Source of the DNA: an uncultured Bacteroidales bacterium
GTDB taxonomy: Bacteria > Bacteroidota > Bacteroidia > Bacteroidales > Bacteroidaceae
DNA length: 13,936 nt
Direction: 5' to 3'
NCBI GenBank assembly: GCA_937896105.1
Contig: CALBKR010000388.1
Location: 1-13,936 of the forward strand
Made by a program: the position numbers and the translations under genes. This document shows, piece after piece, positions 1-7,075 of the stretch. Position 1 is the stretch's first letter; the number at the start of each line of letters is the position of its first letter. Under the pieces are notes generated by a model that was given only the letters and a program-made list of their open reading frames with translations, was not told where the DNA came from and did not search any database.

Positions 1-2
1 CC

Positions 3-98
3 ATTGGAGTGAATAAAGATAAGACAGTAGATACCTCAACCCCCGGTGCACAGCTTGGTGGCGGTCACCGCGGTACTTGGGGCAATCTCTGGGAATAA
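3..98 (+). CDS. 3' end of an unidentified protein gene (partial)
   Basis: One frame stays open from the left edge and ends at a TAA at 96-98, giving the last 31 residues of a protein. The tail is rich in Gly and Thr (a TPGAQLGGG stretch) and ends GTWGNLWE. This kind of ending occurs in secreted Bacteroidales proteins, but I do not recognise the family. A perfect 21-bp hairpin starts at the stop codon, which supports this being a real gene end. The other two plus-strand frames hit stops within the first few codons. Function cannot be assigned from this fragment. Confidence 0.65.
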   Translation: MGVNKDKTVDTSTPGAQLGGGHRGTWGNLWE

Positions 99-143
99 AT
101 AATAAGAACGGGAACACAAAAAGTGTTCCCGTTCTTATTATTT
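97..143 (+). terminator. Long perfect hairpin terminator
   Basis: Two perfectly complementary 21-bp arms (97-117 and 123-143) flank an AAAAA loop. The arms carry a GC core (ACGGGAACAC) with an A/T-rich base that supplies a T-rich tail after the stem. It overlaps the stop codon of the plus-strand gene ending at 98, so it should end that transcript. Because it is symmetric, it could also act on transcription coming from the right. Confidence 0.85.
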
Positions 144-187
144 ATGAGCCCCACGAGCGAAGCGCTTTAAAAGGGCACTAATGTTTT

Positions 188-232
188 GCCCTTAGTGCCT
201 TTAGAGCCCTTAGAACCTTTAGAGCCCTTTAT
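188..232. repeat. Five degenerate 9-bp tandem repeats
   Basis: Five consecutive 9-bp units lie at 188-196, 197-205, 206-214, 215-223 and 224-232, with consensus GCCCTTAGA. They read GCCCTTAGT, GCCTTTAGA, GCCCTTAGA, ACCTTTAGA and GCCCTTTAT. A 9-T run follows at 232-240. An inverted partial copy (AAGGGCACTAA, 171-181) precedes the array. It lies between two gene-end terminators, and no gene is predicted in it. Unit length is a multiple of three, so the plus strand reads as a PLEPLEP-type peptide, but nothing indicates translation. Confidence 0.75.
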
Positions 233-268
233 TTTTTTTTGGGGTGGGCAGCCACTGGAAGTAATGAC

Positions 269-306
269 AAAAGAATGGGCGAGGAAATTTCCTCGCCCAT
301 TCTTTT
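269..306 (-). terminator. Palindromic terminator of the TPR gene
   Basis: A 38-bp perfect palindrome with 19-bp arms (269-287 and 288-306) and no spare loop bases; the AATT centre would form the turn. It begins 15 nt beyond the stop of the minus-strand TPR gene at 321. The minus-strand copy ends in TTCTTTT, a short U-tract, so it fits a Rho-independent terminator. Symmetry makes it potentially bidirectional. Confidence 0.85.
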
Positions 307-320
307 CGTTTCAATACAAA

Positions 321-2324
321 TCAGCGGAACCTCTTTATTACACTGTATGCCTGGTACATTCCCAATTCTCCGGCTTGGCTGAGGTCGGCCACACCACCCT
401 CGGTGTTGCCTGTGTAGATTTTTGCGAGGCCACGGTTGTAATAGGCCTCGGCAAAGCGGTCATTGAGTTCAATAGCCGCTGTGTAATCGACTATTGCCGA
501 CTTGAAATCATTGAGCTTTGCCGACACGTTGGCACGGTTGAAATAGGCTTCGGCAAAGGCAGGTTGCAGCTCTATGACACGGTCGAGGTCGGCCTTAACA
601 AGGCGGTAGTCGAGGTCGGGCAGCAACGAGTTGTGTTTGGAAACAAAATCCTGCGCCTCGCTTGCTGCATTGAGCCGGTTGACCTCAAGGAGCTTGTAAC
701 GTACAAAGGCGCGTATGAAATAGGCGTTCCAGGTATCGGAACCGGCCTGCATAGCCTTTTCTACATCGGTCATAGCGGCCTCTACATCTTGCACTAAATA
801 GTAGTCTATGGTGCGCTCAAGACGCGCCAATGCATCGTCATTGCTGTCGGTTATGTTTTTGGAGATTTCGTCGATATGCTTGAAATGGCGCTCGACCTCA
901 CTGCCCGAAAGAGCACGTTCCTTGTTTGTGAGAAGCAGAGGGCGGCTGCCGTTACGCGAAGCATTGAGTGCCTCGACAAGGCTATTGTAGCCCGACATCG
1001 CGTCACCCCTACTCTCATCTTTATAATAGGTGAGGACAAAAAGCGGTTCAAGCTCCACATAGACATTGCGGTTCTGCACCTTTCCACGCGCCTCGGTGGT
1101 GTATTGCTCGGAACTTGTGCCGGCAGGAGCTATCATCTTGTTATAGTTACGCACGTTCTCATCGGAGCGTTTGCGTGTCTCGTCGGCTTCGGCCGAATAG
1201 TCTTGCTGCACCGGCGCCAATCCATTGAAATAGATATCCTGACGGCGCTTGAGTATCCAGGCTTCGTCGGCATCGGCACCGGCATTGTCGCCATACTTGC
1301 GGCGTGCTTCGGCGCGACAGCTGTAGGCCTGTTCAAAATTGGGATAGGCCTCGATGACTGCCGAATAGTCATCTATGGCACCTTTGTAATTGCCTATTGC
1401 TGCACGCAACAGGGCACGATTGAAACGTGCAAGGGTGTTGTCGGGGTCGACACGAAGCACCATATCAAAATCTTCGATGGCACGGTTGTTGTCGCCGAAC
1501 TCCATCAGCAACAGACCACGGTTATAGCGGACAGCCAGGCTGGTGGAGTCGATATAGACTGCCATATCGAAATCGGCAAGTGCTCCCTTGAGATTCTCTA
1601 GGAAATATCGTGCCAAAGTGCGGTTGGCATAGGTGTCGCTGCGCCCGGGCATAAGGTCTATCGATTTGTCAAGGTCGGCCTCGGCGGCACTGTAGTCGCT
1701 CATTGCATAGTGCACCATAGCACGGGCTTCGTAGGCATCGGCCGAGTATTTGTCGTGTTGTACGGCCTTGTCGGAGAATGTAAGTGCGGTAAGTGTATCC
1801 TGCTGGTTCATCGCTACCTGGGCGCGCATAATATTTGCTGTGCTGTTGCGTGGAGCAAAGAGCAGCAAGGAGTCGACAACACCGGCGGCCTTGTCCCACT
1901 GCCCTGCCTGCATTGCCACTGCTGCGAGGTTCTGCCACATATTGATGTTCTGTGGGTCGTACTTTATGCCTTGCCGTATATCCCGCTCGGCAAGCGAGAG
2001 GCTATCGAGGTGGGCACGGCAGAGACCGCGCAGCTGGTAGCTGCGTGCAACGTATGGATTTCGTTCTATTGCCGAGGTGAAATCGACCTCGGCGCCGATA
2101 AAATCGTCGAGATAGAACTTTGCCAGGCCACGGAAGAAATAGGGTTCGTGAAGATAGGGCTTGGCATCGATGACTTTGTTGAAATATTGTATCGAGAGTA
2201 CATAATCCTCGAAATAGAGCGCGTTGCGCCCTATTTCCATTACCCTCGTAGTGTTCAGCTGTGCAAAGCCGGACAACGGGGCAAGCAGCAATACAATGGC
2301 TGCTATTGCCCTGCGCAGCCTCAT
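321..2324 (-). CDS. Secreted TPR-repeat protein
   Basis: Encodes 667 residues with an N-terminal signal peptide: Arg at 2, 4 and 5, a hydrophobic run to about residue 19, and a likely cut near the GFA-Q at 19-22. Roughly nine tetratricopeptide repeats fill residues 25-370, with the typical pattern of paired helices, small residues and Asp-Pro junctions (for example RVDPDNTLARFNRALL near 291-306). A linker of about 160 residues without clear repeats follows. About three more repeats end the protein (AEAYYNRGLAKIY near the C-terminus). TPRs act as protein-protein scaffolds, so the protein probably works in the periplasm or outer envelope; its partner is unknown. The ATG overlaps the end of the def reading frame by 4 nt (ATGA), which suggests translational coupling. 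A TPR gene after ruvX-def is a common Bacteroidales arrangement. The def frameshift upstream could reduce its coupled translation. Confidence 0.9.
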   Translation of the reverse strand: MRLRRAIAAIVLLLAPLSGFAQLNTTRVMEIGRNALYFEDYVLSIQYFNKVIDAKPYLHEPYFFRGLAKFYLDDFIGAEVDFTSAIERNPYVARSYQLRGLCRAHLDSLSLAERDIRQGIKYDPQNINMWQNLAAVAMQAGQWDKAAGVVDSLLLFAPRNSTANIMRAQVAMNQQDTLTALTFSDKAVQHDKYSADAYEARAMVHYAMSDYSAAEADLDKSIDLMPGRSDTYANRTLARYFLENLKGALADFDMAVYIDSTSLAVRYNRGLLLMEFGDNNRAIEDFDMVLRVDPDNTLARFNRALLRAAIGNYKGAIDDYSAVIEAYPNFEQAYSCRAEARRKYGDNAGADADEAWILKRRQDIYFNGLAPVQQDYSAEADETRKRSDENVRNYNKMIAPAGTSSEQYTTEARGKVQNRNVYVELEPLFVLTYYKDESRGDAMSGYNSLVEALNASRNGSRPLLLTNKERALSGSEVERHFKHIDEISKNITDSNDDALARLERTIDYYLVQDVEAAMTDVEKAMQAGSDTWNAYFIRAFVRYKLLEVNRLNAASEAQDFVSKHNSLLPDLDYRLVKADLDRVIELQPAFAEAYFNRANVSAKLNDFKSAIVDYTAAIELNDRFAEAYYNRGLAKIYTGNTEGGVADLSQAGELGMYQAYSVIKRFR

Positions 2325-2867
2325 CGCAACACACGCTTGGTCTTGTAGTCGCAGCTCACCTTGCCCTTGGCGAGGTTGCCCAACTTGTTCTTGTTCATCT
2401 GACGGCGTAACGGCGAGAGACGGTCGGAGAAGACCTTGCCCTCGAGATGGTCGAACTCATGCTGCATAACGCGCGCGAGATAACTCGTCGTGCTCAACGA
2501 AATTCTCATCGAGGTATTTCACGTGGATGCGCGAGGGGCGGGTAACCTTCTCGTGTATGCCGGGGAGGCTCAGGCAACCCTCTTCCATTGTGTCTGTCTC
2601 GTCGGATGCCTCAAGAATATGGGCGTTGATGTAGACCCTGCGGAAATCCTTGAACTCGGGTTCGTCCTCGGCAAGGACATCGAGGTCGATAACCACAAGG
2701 CGTATTGCAAGACCTATCTGCGGTGCTGCAAGGCCGATGCCCGAAGCGTGATGCATTGTATCGAACATATTTTCGATAAGTTCCTTGAGATTGGGATAGT
2801 CGGCCGTGATATCCTCGGAAACTTTTCTCAACACGGGTTGGCCGTAAAGGTAAATGGGCAGTATCAT
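2321..2867 (-). pseudogene. def: Peptide deformylase, frameshifted
   Basis: Peptide deformylase removes the formyl group from nascent N-terminal methionine in the cytosol, using a metal held by one Cys and two His. The first frame (ATG at 2867) shows motif [11 protein letters not shown] (residues 43-52), and motif II, EGCLS (96-100, Cys98 the metal ligand). It should continue into motif III, but after His-Asp-Glu128 (codon 2486-2484) the frame slips and stops at 2457 after 136 residues. Motif III (HEFDH) and the rest of the C-terminus lie in the next frame, from TAT at 2482. One stray T (2483) stands where the family normally has about four codons (Glu-x-x-Gly type linker), which implies loss of 11 nt. 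Restoring four codons gives 185 residues, the usual Bacteroidales length. As written, the product lacks both catalytic histidines. It lies 33 nt after ruvX. A sequencing or assembly error is a real alternative, since def is usually essential. Confidence 0.85.
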
Positions 2868-2900
2868 ATTTTCTATATTTTTTTGTTATTTATAAACTAT

Positions 2901-3326
2901 TTACCGCTGCTGCATCCGGCGGCTCTCCATAAATGATTGCAGTATTATCGTTGCGCTTATCTCGTCGACAAGTTCCTTGTTGCGGCGCGCCATCTTGCCG
3001 ATGCCCGAGGCCAGGATTGCCTGATGTGCAAGCACCGAGGTGAAACGCTCGTCGTGATACTCGACCGGGATTTCGGGCAATAGTTTGCGAAGGCGATTGA
3101 CAAAGGGTGTGATGCGGCACATATTCTCGGAGGGTGTGTTGTCCATCTGCTTTGGCAACCCCACTACAATACGTTCCACAGGCTCCTTGCGCACATAGTC
3201 GAGGATATAATCGACAACCGTAGCTGTAGCCACTGTGGTGAGGCCACCGGCTATGAGCTGCAATTCATCGGTGACTGCGAGCCCTGTACGTTTCTTGCCG
3301 TAATCGACAGCCAATATTCTTGCCAT
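2901..3326 (-). CDS. ruvX: RuvX/YqgF pre-16S rRNA nuclease family protein
   Basis: 141 residues with an RNase H-like fold. The sequence opens with AVDYGKKRTGLAVTD (residues 6-20), holding the first catalytic Asp at position 8. It continues with VVGLPKQMDN (54-63), the DERFTS motif (92-97) and the acidic VDEISATIILQSFM (120-133) near the end. This order is diagnostic of YqgF/RuvX, annotated as a putative Holliday-junction resolvase and shown in E. coli to act in 16S rRNA 5'-end maturation. The start at 3326 is chosen because MARILAVDYG begins the conserved domain and the length matches the family. A longer open frame upstream runs inside the transporter gene and lacks similarity. The ATG follows the transporter stop by 2 nt, so the two genes are probably co-transcribed. 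def follows 33 nt after its stop. Confidence 0.93.
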   Translation of the reverse strand: MARILAVDYGKKRTGLAVTDELQLIAGGLTTVATATVVDYILDYVRKEPVERIVVGLPKQMDNTPSENMCRITPFVNRLRKLLPEIPVEYHDERFTSVLAHQAILASGIGKMARRNKELVDEISATIILQSFMESRRMQQR

Positions 3327-3328
3327 AC

Positions 3329-4633
3329 CTATTTCTGCGCTTTGCGGCAACCAAGGCCGTAAATGGTCACTATTACGAAACATATCAACGGCAGCACATA
3401 CGACACATTGACTGCAGGCATACCGCAAATGGTTCCCTGGTCAATTATCATTCCTTGAAGCGGCGGCATAAGAGCGCCACCTACAATTGCCATAACAAGG
3501 AACGCTGCACCGAGAGAGGTATCCTCGCGGCTCACGCCTTCGAGTGCTATACCGTAGATTGTGGGGAACATCAGCGACATAAAGAAGCTGATGGCTACAA
3601 GACAGTAGAGACCTGCCATACCTTGTATGAATATAGTTCCGAGCGAAGCCAGCACAGCACCGCTGCCAAAGATGGCAAGCAGTGTGCTCGATTTGCAGAA
3701 ACGCATCAGGAAGGTGGTTATGAAACGGCTGCACAGGAACAGCGACATTGCAACTATGTTGTAGTTCTGCGCTGTCGCCTTATTTATCCCGAGATTATCG
3801 GCATACTGGATGATGAATGTCCACACCATTATCTGCGCCGCTACATAGAACATCTGCGACACTACGCCATAGCGATAGTACTTGTTGCGCCACAGGTTGC
3901 CCAATGTGGAACGGGTACTTGCCTGCGCCCTACGATGCCCTTGCATATCGGGTATCTTCACGCATAGGAAGATTACCAATATGGCAAGCACTACAAGACC
4001 GAGAGCCACATACGGGTCGCGGATTATGGCAAGGTCGTGCTCACGTATAGCAGCCTTCTCGGCATCGGGAAGCCCGTGGAAAAGCACTTCGCCTGCCGCA
4101 TCGCGCTCATCGGACAGTAGCCTGGGAAGGACAATAAGCGAAGCTACCGACATACCGAGCAAAGAGCCCATTGGGTTGAATGCCTGGGCAAGATTCAGGC
4201 GGCGTGTCGATGTCTCTTTTGAGCCGAGCGATAGTATCAGAGGATTGGCAGTCGTTTCAAGGAAAGCAAGGCCGAAGGTGAGAATGTACAGCGATACGCA
4301 GAAGAAGGCAAAGCTCTCCCGTGCTGCTGCCGGAATGAACAGGAATGCACCTACCGCATATAGCGCAAGGCCAAGCAGGATGCCGCTCTTGTAGCTGTAG
4401 CGGCGGATGAACAACGCTGCAGGGACTGCCATTGTCGCATAGCCGCCATAGAAGGCAAACTGTACAAGTGCAGCCTCGGATGCAGGAAGTTCCATAAGTG
4501 TCTGGAACGCAGCCACCATAGGATTGGTTATGTCATTGGCAAAGCCCCATAGGGCGAACAATGATGTAACGAGTATAAATGGCAAAAGGTAGCGCTTGTC
4601 TACCAGCTTGCTTTTGTTGGTGACTCTTTCCAT
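3329..4633 (-). CDS. fucP: FucP-like sugar:proton symporter (MFS)
   Basis: A 434-residue major facilitator superfamily protein, with about 12 hydrophobic segments, of the FucP/GluP group. Two acidic residues used by E. coli FucP for proton coupling and sugar binding appear in their proper settings: Asp34 in FANDITNP (E. coli Asp46) and Glu126 in FLETTANP (E. coli Glu135). The RLNLAQAFNPMGSLLG segment is also characteristic. It should bring L-fucose, or a related sugar, across the inner membrane with protons. The gene starts 3 nt after a RhaM-type mutarotase, which favours a 6-deoxyhexose substrate over glucose, galactose or N-acetylglucosamine, the other substrates of this group. No fucose isomerase, kinase or aldolase is in the window. 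The stop is 2 nt before ruvX. Confidence 0.87.
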   Translation of the reverse strand: MERVTNKSKLVDKRYLLPFILVTSLFALWGFANDITNPMVAAFQTLMELPASEAALVQFAFYGGYATMAVPAALFIRRYSYKSGILLGLALYAVGAFLFIPAAARESFAFFCVSLYILTFGLAFLETTANPLILSLGSKETSTRRLNLAQAFNPMGSLLGMSVASLIVLPRLLSDERDAAGEVLFHGLPDAEKAAIREHDLAIIRDPYVALGLVVLAILVIFLCVKIPDMQGHRRAQASTRSTLGNLWRNKYYRYGVVSQMFYVAAQIMVWTFIIQYADNLGINKATAQNYNIVAMSLFLCSRFITTFLMRFCKSSTLLAIFGSGAVLASLGTIFIQGMAGLYCLVAISFFMSLMFPTIYGIALEGVSREDTSLGAAFLVMAIVGGALMPPLQGMIIDQGTICGMPAVNVSYVLPLICFVIVTIYGLGCRKAQK

Positions 4634-4636
4634 CGG

Positions 4637-5026
4637 TTATTTTTCATACAAATGAAACATACGCTCCATCATCCTCCATTTCTCGTTCGACGAGCTCCCG
4701 GGAGCAGCCTGCTGGAACTCCGACATATAATCCTCCCACTCCTGCTGACGCGGCAGTGTCGACAGGCGCGCCATTGCACTGTCCCAATCGAAATCGAGAG
4801 GTGTTTCTACTATCATAAAAAGGCGTGTACCCACAATGTATATCTCCATTTCCAGTATTCCTACACTGCGTATGCCTTCGAGTATCTCACTCCAGGCCTC
4901 TCCATCGCTGTGACGGCGACGGTACTCGGCTATAAGCTCGGGGTTATCCTTGAGGTCGAGTGTCTGGCAATACCTCTTTACCGGGCAATTGTACTCCTTG
5001 ACTGTATATCCTTGCGGAGTGTTCAT
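4637..5026 (-). CDS. L-rhamnose/L-fucose mutarotase family protein
   Basis: 129 residues of the RhaM (COG3254, formerly DUF718) fold. These enzymes interconvert the alpha and beta anomers of deoxyhexoses so that the isomerase receives the form it uses. The EYRRRH motif (Tyr35 and His39) matches the catalytic Tyr18/His22 pair of E. coli RhaM in type and spacing. An IYIVG strand and a W-x-x-YM segment fit the rest of the fold. The first ATG, at 5026, is chosen. An in-frame TTG at 5038 would add four residues (with Ser-Lys-Pro) but has no supporting signal. The FucP-like symporter follows after 3 nt, so the two probably form an uptake-and-anomer-conversion pair. Whether rhamnose or fucose is the substrate cannot be told from sequence, though the transporter favours fucose. 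Confidence 0.85.
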   Translation of the reverse strand: MNTPQGYTVKEYNCPVKRYCQTLDLKDNPELIAEYRRRHSDGEAWSEILEGIRSVGILEMEIYIVGTRLFMIVETPLDFDWDSAMARLSTLPRQQEWEDYMSEFQQAAPGSSSNEKWRMMERMFHLYEK

Positions 5027-5052
5027 CGGCTTTGACAATTTGCGGTTAATAT

Positions 5053-5085
5053 CAAAAAGAAGACGACTAAAATCCTTTAGCCGCC
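5053..5085 (-). terminator. Terminator after the SPOR lipoprotein gene
   Basis: On the minus strand a 10-bp stem (arms 5076-5085 and 5062-5071, two G-U pairs) closes on a 4-base loop (5072-5075) and is followed by TTCTTTTTGA. It starts 11 nt past the SPOR gene stop and ends only about 27-35 nt before the mutarotase ATG. The fucose genes therefore need either read-through or a promoter I cannot identify. Confidence 0.7.
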
Positions 5086-5095
5086 TCCATATCTC

Positions 5096-5584
5096 TTACT
5101 TGTTGTAAAGCAACCAAGCCTTCTGGAAATCAGCATTGCCGGTGTGCGCTGCCTTGAACTTGTCGCGCGCTACAGCTGCCTCCTCCTTGGTATCGCAAGA
5201 TGCGCATACCACGCGATAGAGACCGGTAACAGGGTTCTGCACCACAATTGCATTGTATCCCTCGTCGACCAATGTCTTGCGGATGCTCTCGGCTCCCTCT
5301 TTACGGCTGTAGCTGCCGCATACAACGCTGAATGCCTTGAGCGAGCCCTCTGCTCCCGATGAAAGCACCACTTTTTCGGTGCGGTATGTTGTATCTACTG
5401 CAGGAGTATTCTCCACTACAGGAGCAATCTCCACAGCCTCGCTCTGCTGGCCATTACCCTCGGCAAGCTCGGCCTGACGAGCCTCGTCGTATGCTGTCTT
5501 ATAAACACTGTCCTTTGATGACTTACAAGATGTGAAAGCAAATGCCACACAAGCCGCGAAAGCAAAAACAAATAATTTTTTCAT
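5096..5584 (-). CDS. SPOR-domain lipoprotein
   Basis: 162 residues. A lipoprotein signal peptide (MKKLF, hydrophobic core, FTSC with Cys20 as the lipidated residue) is followed by a low-complexity acidic linker to about residue 80. A SPOR domain fills roughly 83-160 (AFSVVCGSYSRKEGAESIRKTL, then GLYRVVCASCDTKEEAAVARDKF; the domain's paired beta-alpha units are visible). SPOR domains bind denuded peptidoglycan glycan strands, often at the division septum, so this protein probably sits in the outer membrane facing the cell wall. The residues after Cys20 (KSSKD) are not an acidic surface-export signal, which is consistent with a periplasmic face. It has its own promoter at 5625-5656 and a terminator just after the stop, so it is likely monocistronic. 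Confidence 0.88.
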   Translation of the reverse strand: MKKLFVFAFAACVAFAFTSCKSSKDSVYKTAYDEARQAELAEGNGQQSEAVEIAPVVENTPAVDTTYRTEKVVLSSGAEGSLKAFSVVCGSYSRKEGAESIRKTLVDEGYNAIVVQNPVTGLYRVVCASCDTKEEAAVARDKFKAAHTGNADFQKAWLLYNK

Positions 5585-5624
5585 AGAAATGTTATTTAGA
5601 GTTTATTAATAATCAAAAACTTTG

Positions 5625-5656
5625 CAAAGGTAGGAATAAAGTGCTAAAACATCAAC
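5625..5656 (-). promoter_or_regulatory. Bacteroidetes promoter of the SPOR lipoprotein gene
   Basis: On the minus strand, TACCTTTG (5625-5632) matches the Bacteroidetes -7 consensus TAnnTTTG exactly. GTTG (5653-5656), one base off the -33 TTTG, lies 20 bp upstream. The ATG is 41 nt past the -7 box. Confidence 0.65.
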
Positions 5657-5727
5657 TTTTGGCACTGTTAATTTATTATAACAAGAATTTGATGACGAAA
5701 AAATGGCTGTTATGAGATATTTTTAGT

Positions 5728-5735
5728 TAACTTTG
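5728..5735 (+). promoter_or_regulatory. Promoter -7 box of the M64 peptidase gene
   Basis: TAACTTTG (5728-5735) fits TAnnTTTG exactly and lies 21 nt before the ATG. No good TTTG stands about 20 bp upstream, so the -33 element is weak or absent. It diverges from the SPOR gene promoter, with about 70 bp of AT-rich DNA between the two. Confidence 0.55.
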
Positions 5736-5755
5736 AGGTTCAATTTGTATTTTTT

Positions 5756-7075
5756 ATGAAAAGAGTCTATTTCATTGCATTTGCAGCTACAGTGCTGCTT
5801 TCGTGTGCGGCAGGCAAGGTGGCAACTGCAACACAAAGTTCCGATGAAAAGGTTGATTTCGGTCAATATTTCACCGGGAAAACTATGCGTTTCGACTTTC
5901 ACCACGCCGGTGACAGCCGACAGGAATTCTACTGTTTCGACAAGGTATTGAGAGAGGGCGAATGGGCCGGCTCGAAGGTTTCGCTCATAAACCCGTTCGA
6001 CTATGGCGAACAGCACTTCAGGATTATTGACAAGCAGAGCGGCAGGGTTATCTACAAGAACAACTACTGCACGCTGTTCAATGAGTGGCAGACGACGCCC
6101 GAGGCGGCAGTGACCACACGCTCGTTCCCCGAGGGCGTGATATTCCCCGAGCCAAAGGGTGATTTTATCATAGAATTCTATGCCCGCAACAAAGAGAGCA
6201 AGGAGTGGGAGAAGCGCTATACACAGGCCGTACAGGTAAATGACTACAATATTGTACCGCAAAAGAAGATGTACGGGAGCATTGACATACACATTGGCGG
6301 CGACATAGCCCACAGCCTCGATATAGTGCTGTTGCCCGACGGGTTTACCGCCGATGAAAAGGAGAAATTCCTGGCATCGTGCAGGATGTGGAGCGACGCA
6401 TTGTTCAGCTATGAGCCATTTACAAGCAACGCGCACCGCATAAACATACGCGCTGTGTGGGCACCGTCGAACGAAAGCGGGGTAAGCAAACCCGGCACCG
6501 GAGAGTGGGTAGACAACCTTTTCGAAACACGTTTCTATATGCTGGGCAGCGAACGCTACCAGATGACCGAGGAGTTCCAGAGGGTGCGCGATGTGGCTTC
6601 AAACGCTCCATACGAGAGCATATTCATCCTTACAAACACCGACAAGTATGGCGGTGGCGGAATATACAATTTCTATGGGTTAGGGTCGGCCGGAAAGACA
6701 GGCCGAACGGGCGAGGTGTATGTACACGAGTTCGGGCACTCACTTATGGGATTGGGCGATGAGTATATTGAGAAAGGCAACACCGTGAGTGCACTCTACC
6801 CTGCCGGCAAGGAGCCTTGGGAGGCAAACCTGACCCGTTTTGTGAACTTCAAAGGGAAATGGGAGGATATGATTGCCGAGGGGACACAGGTGCCGACAGT
6901 TGTTGCCGAGGGCTCGAATGAGAAGGATTGGGTAATAGGTGCATACGAAGGCGGCGGCTACCTTGAGAAGGATATCTACCGCGGATGGCCGGAGTGTATG
7001 ATGAAAGCGCTGACCGATTTCTGCCCGGTATGCCAAAGAGCTATAGAACATTATCTCGATTATATCTGCGAATGA
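5756..7075 (+). CDS. M64 (IgA-peptidase family) metallopeptidase lipoprotein
   Basis: 439 residues and the only full plus-strand gene here. A lipoprotein signal (LLSC, Cys17) opens the protein. An N-terminal beta-rich domain of about 150 residues, like the M64 N-domain, precedes the catalytic domain. The zinc motif is HEFGHSLMGLGDEY: His324 and His328 as ligands, Glu325 as general base, and Asp335 placed to be the third ligand. The typical M64 ending, PECMMKALTDFCPVCQRAIE, is present. The family is named for the Clostridium ramosum IgA protease, but most Bacteroidales members have unknown targets, so cleavage of IgA is not implied. The residues after Cys17 (AAGK) lack an acidic surface-export signal. 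Promoter TAACTTTG lies 21 nt upstream. A palindrome that includes the stop codon terminates the gene. Confidence 0.92.
   Translation: MKRVYFIAFAATVLLSCAAGKVATATQSSDEKVDFGQYFTGKTMRFDFHHAGDSRQEFYCFDKVLREGEWAGSKVSLINPFDYGEQHFRIIDKQSGRVIYKNNYCTLFNEWQTTPEAAVTTRSFPEGVIFPEPKGDFIIEFYARNKESKEWEKRYTQAVQVNDYNIVPQKKMYGSIDIHIGGDIAHSLDIVLLPDGFTADEKEKFLASCRMWSDALFSYEPFTSNAHRINIRAVWAPSNESGVSKPGTGEWVDNLFETRFYMLGSERYQMTEEFQRVRDVASNAPYESIFILTNTDKYGGGGIYNFYGLGSAGKTGRTGEVYVHEFGHSLMGLGDEYIEKGNTVSALYPAGKEPWEANLTRFVNFKGKWEDMIAEGTQVPTVVAEGSNEKDWVIGAYEGGGYLEKDIYRGWPECMMKALTDFCPVCQRAIEHYLDYICE

Noticed and set aside
186..240. Pro-Leu-Glu repeat peptide encoded by the 9-bp array
   Set aside because: The repeat peptide is a by-product of a 9-bp unit in an open frame that continues antisense to the TPR gene, and a terminator stands before it.
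876..1601. Long open frames antisense to the TPR gene (also 186-797 and 1710-2348)
   Set aside because: They lie opposite a clear TPR protein, have no recognisable domain, and arise from its codon bias; their compositions (Ile, Gly, Val, Cys rich) are typical of antisense shadows.
2457..2486. Programmed +1 frameshifting in def
   Set aside because: Skipping the stray T would restore the frame but leave the linker about four residues short, and no slippery site or stimulatory structure is evident; a deletion or assembly error explains it better.
3327..3428. N-terminal extension of ruvX to 3428
   Set aside because: The extension lies within the symporter coding sequence; the conserved domain starts at the ATG at 3326, giving normal family length.
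5723..6436. Minus-strand open frame inside the M64 peptidase gene
   Set aside because: It overlaps the conserved peptidase coding frame and lacks any family signature.
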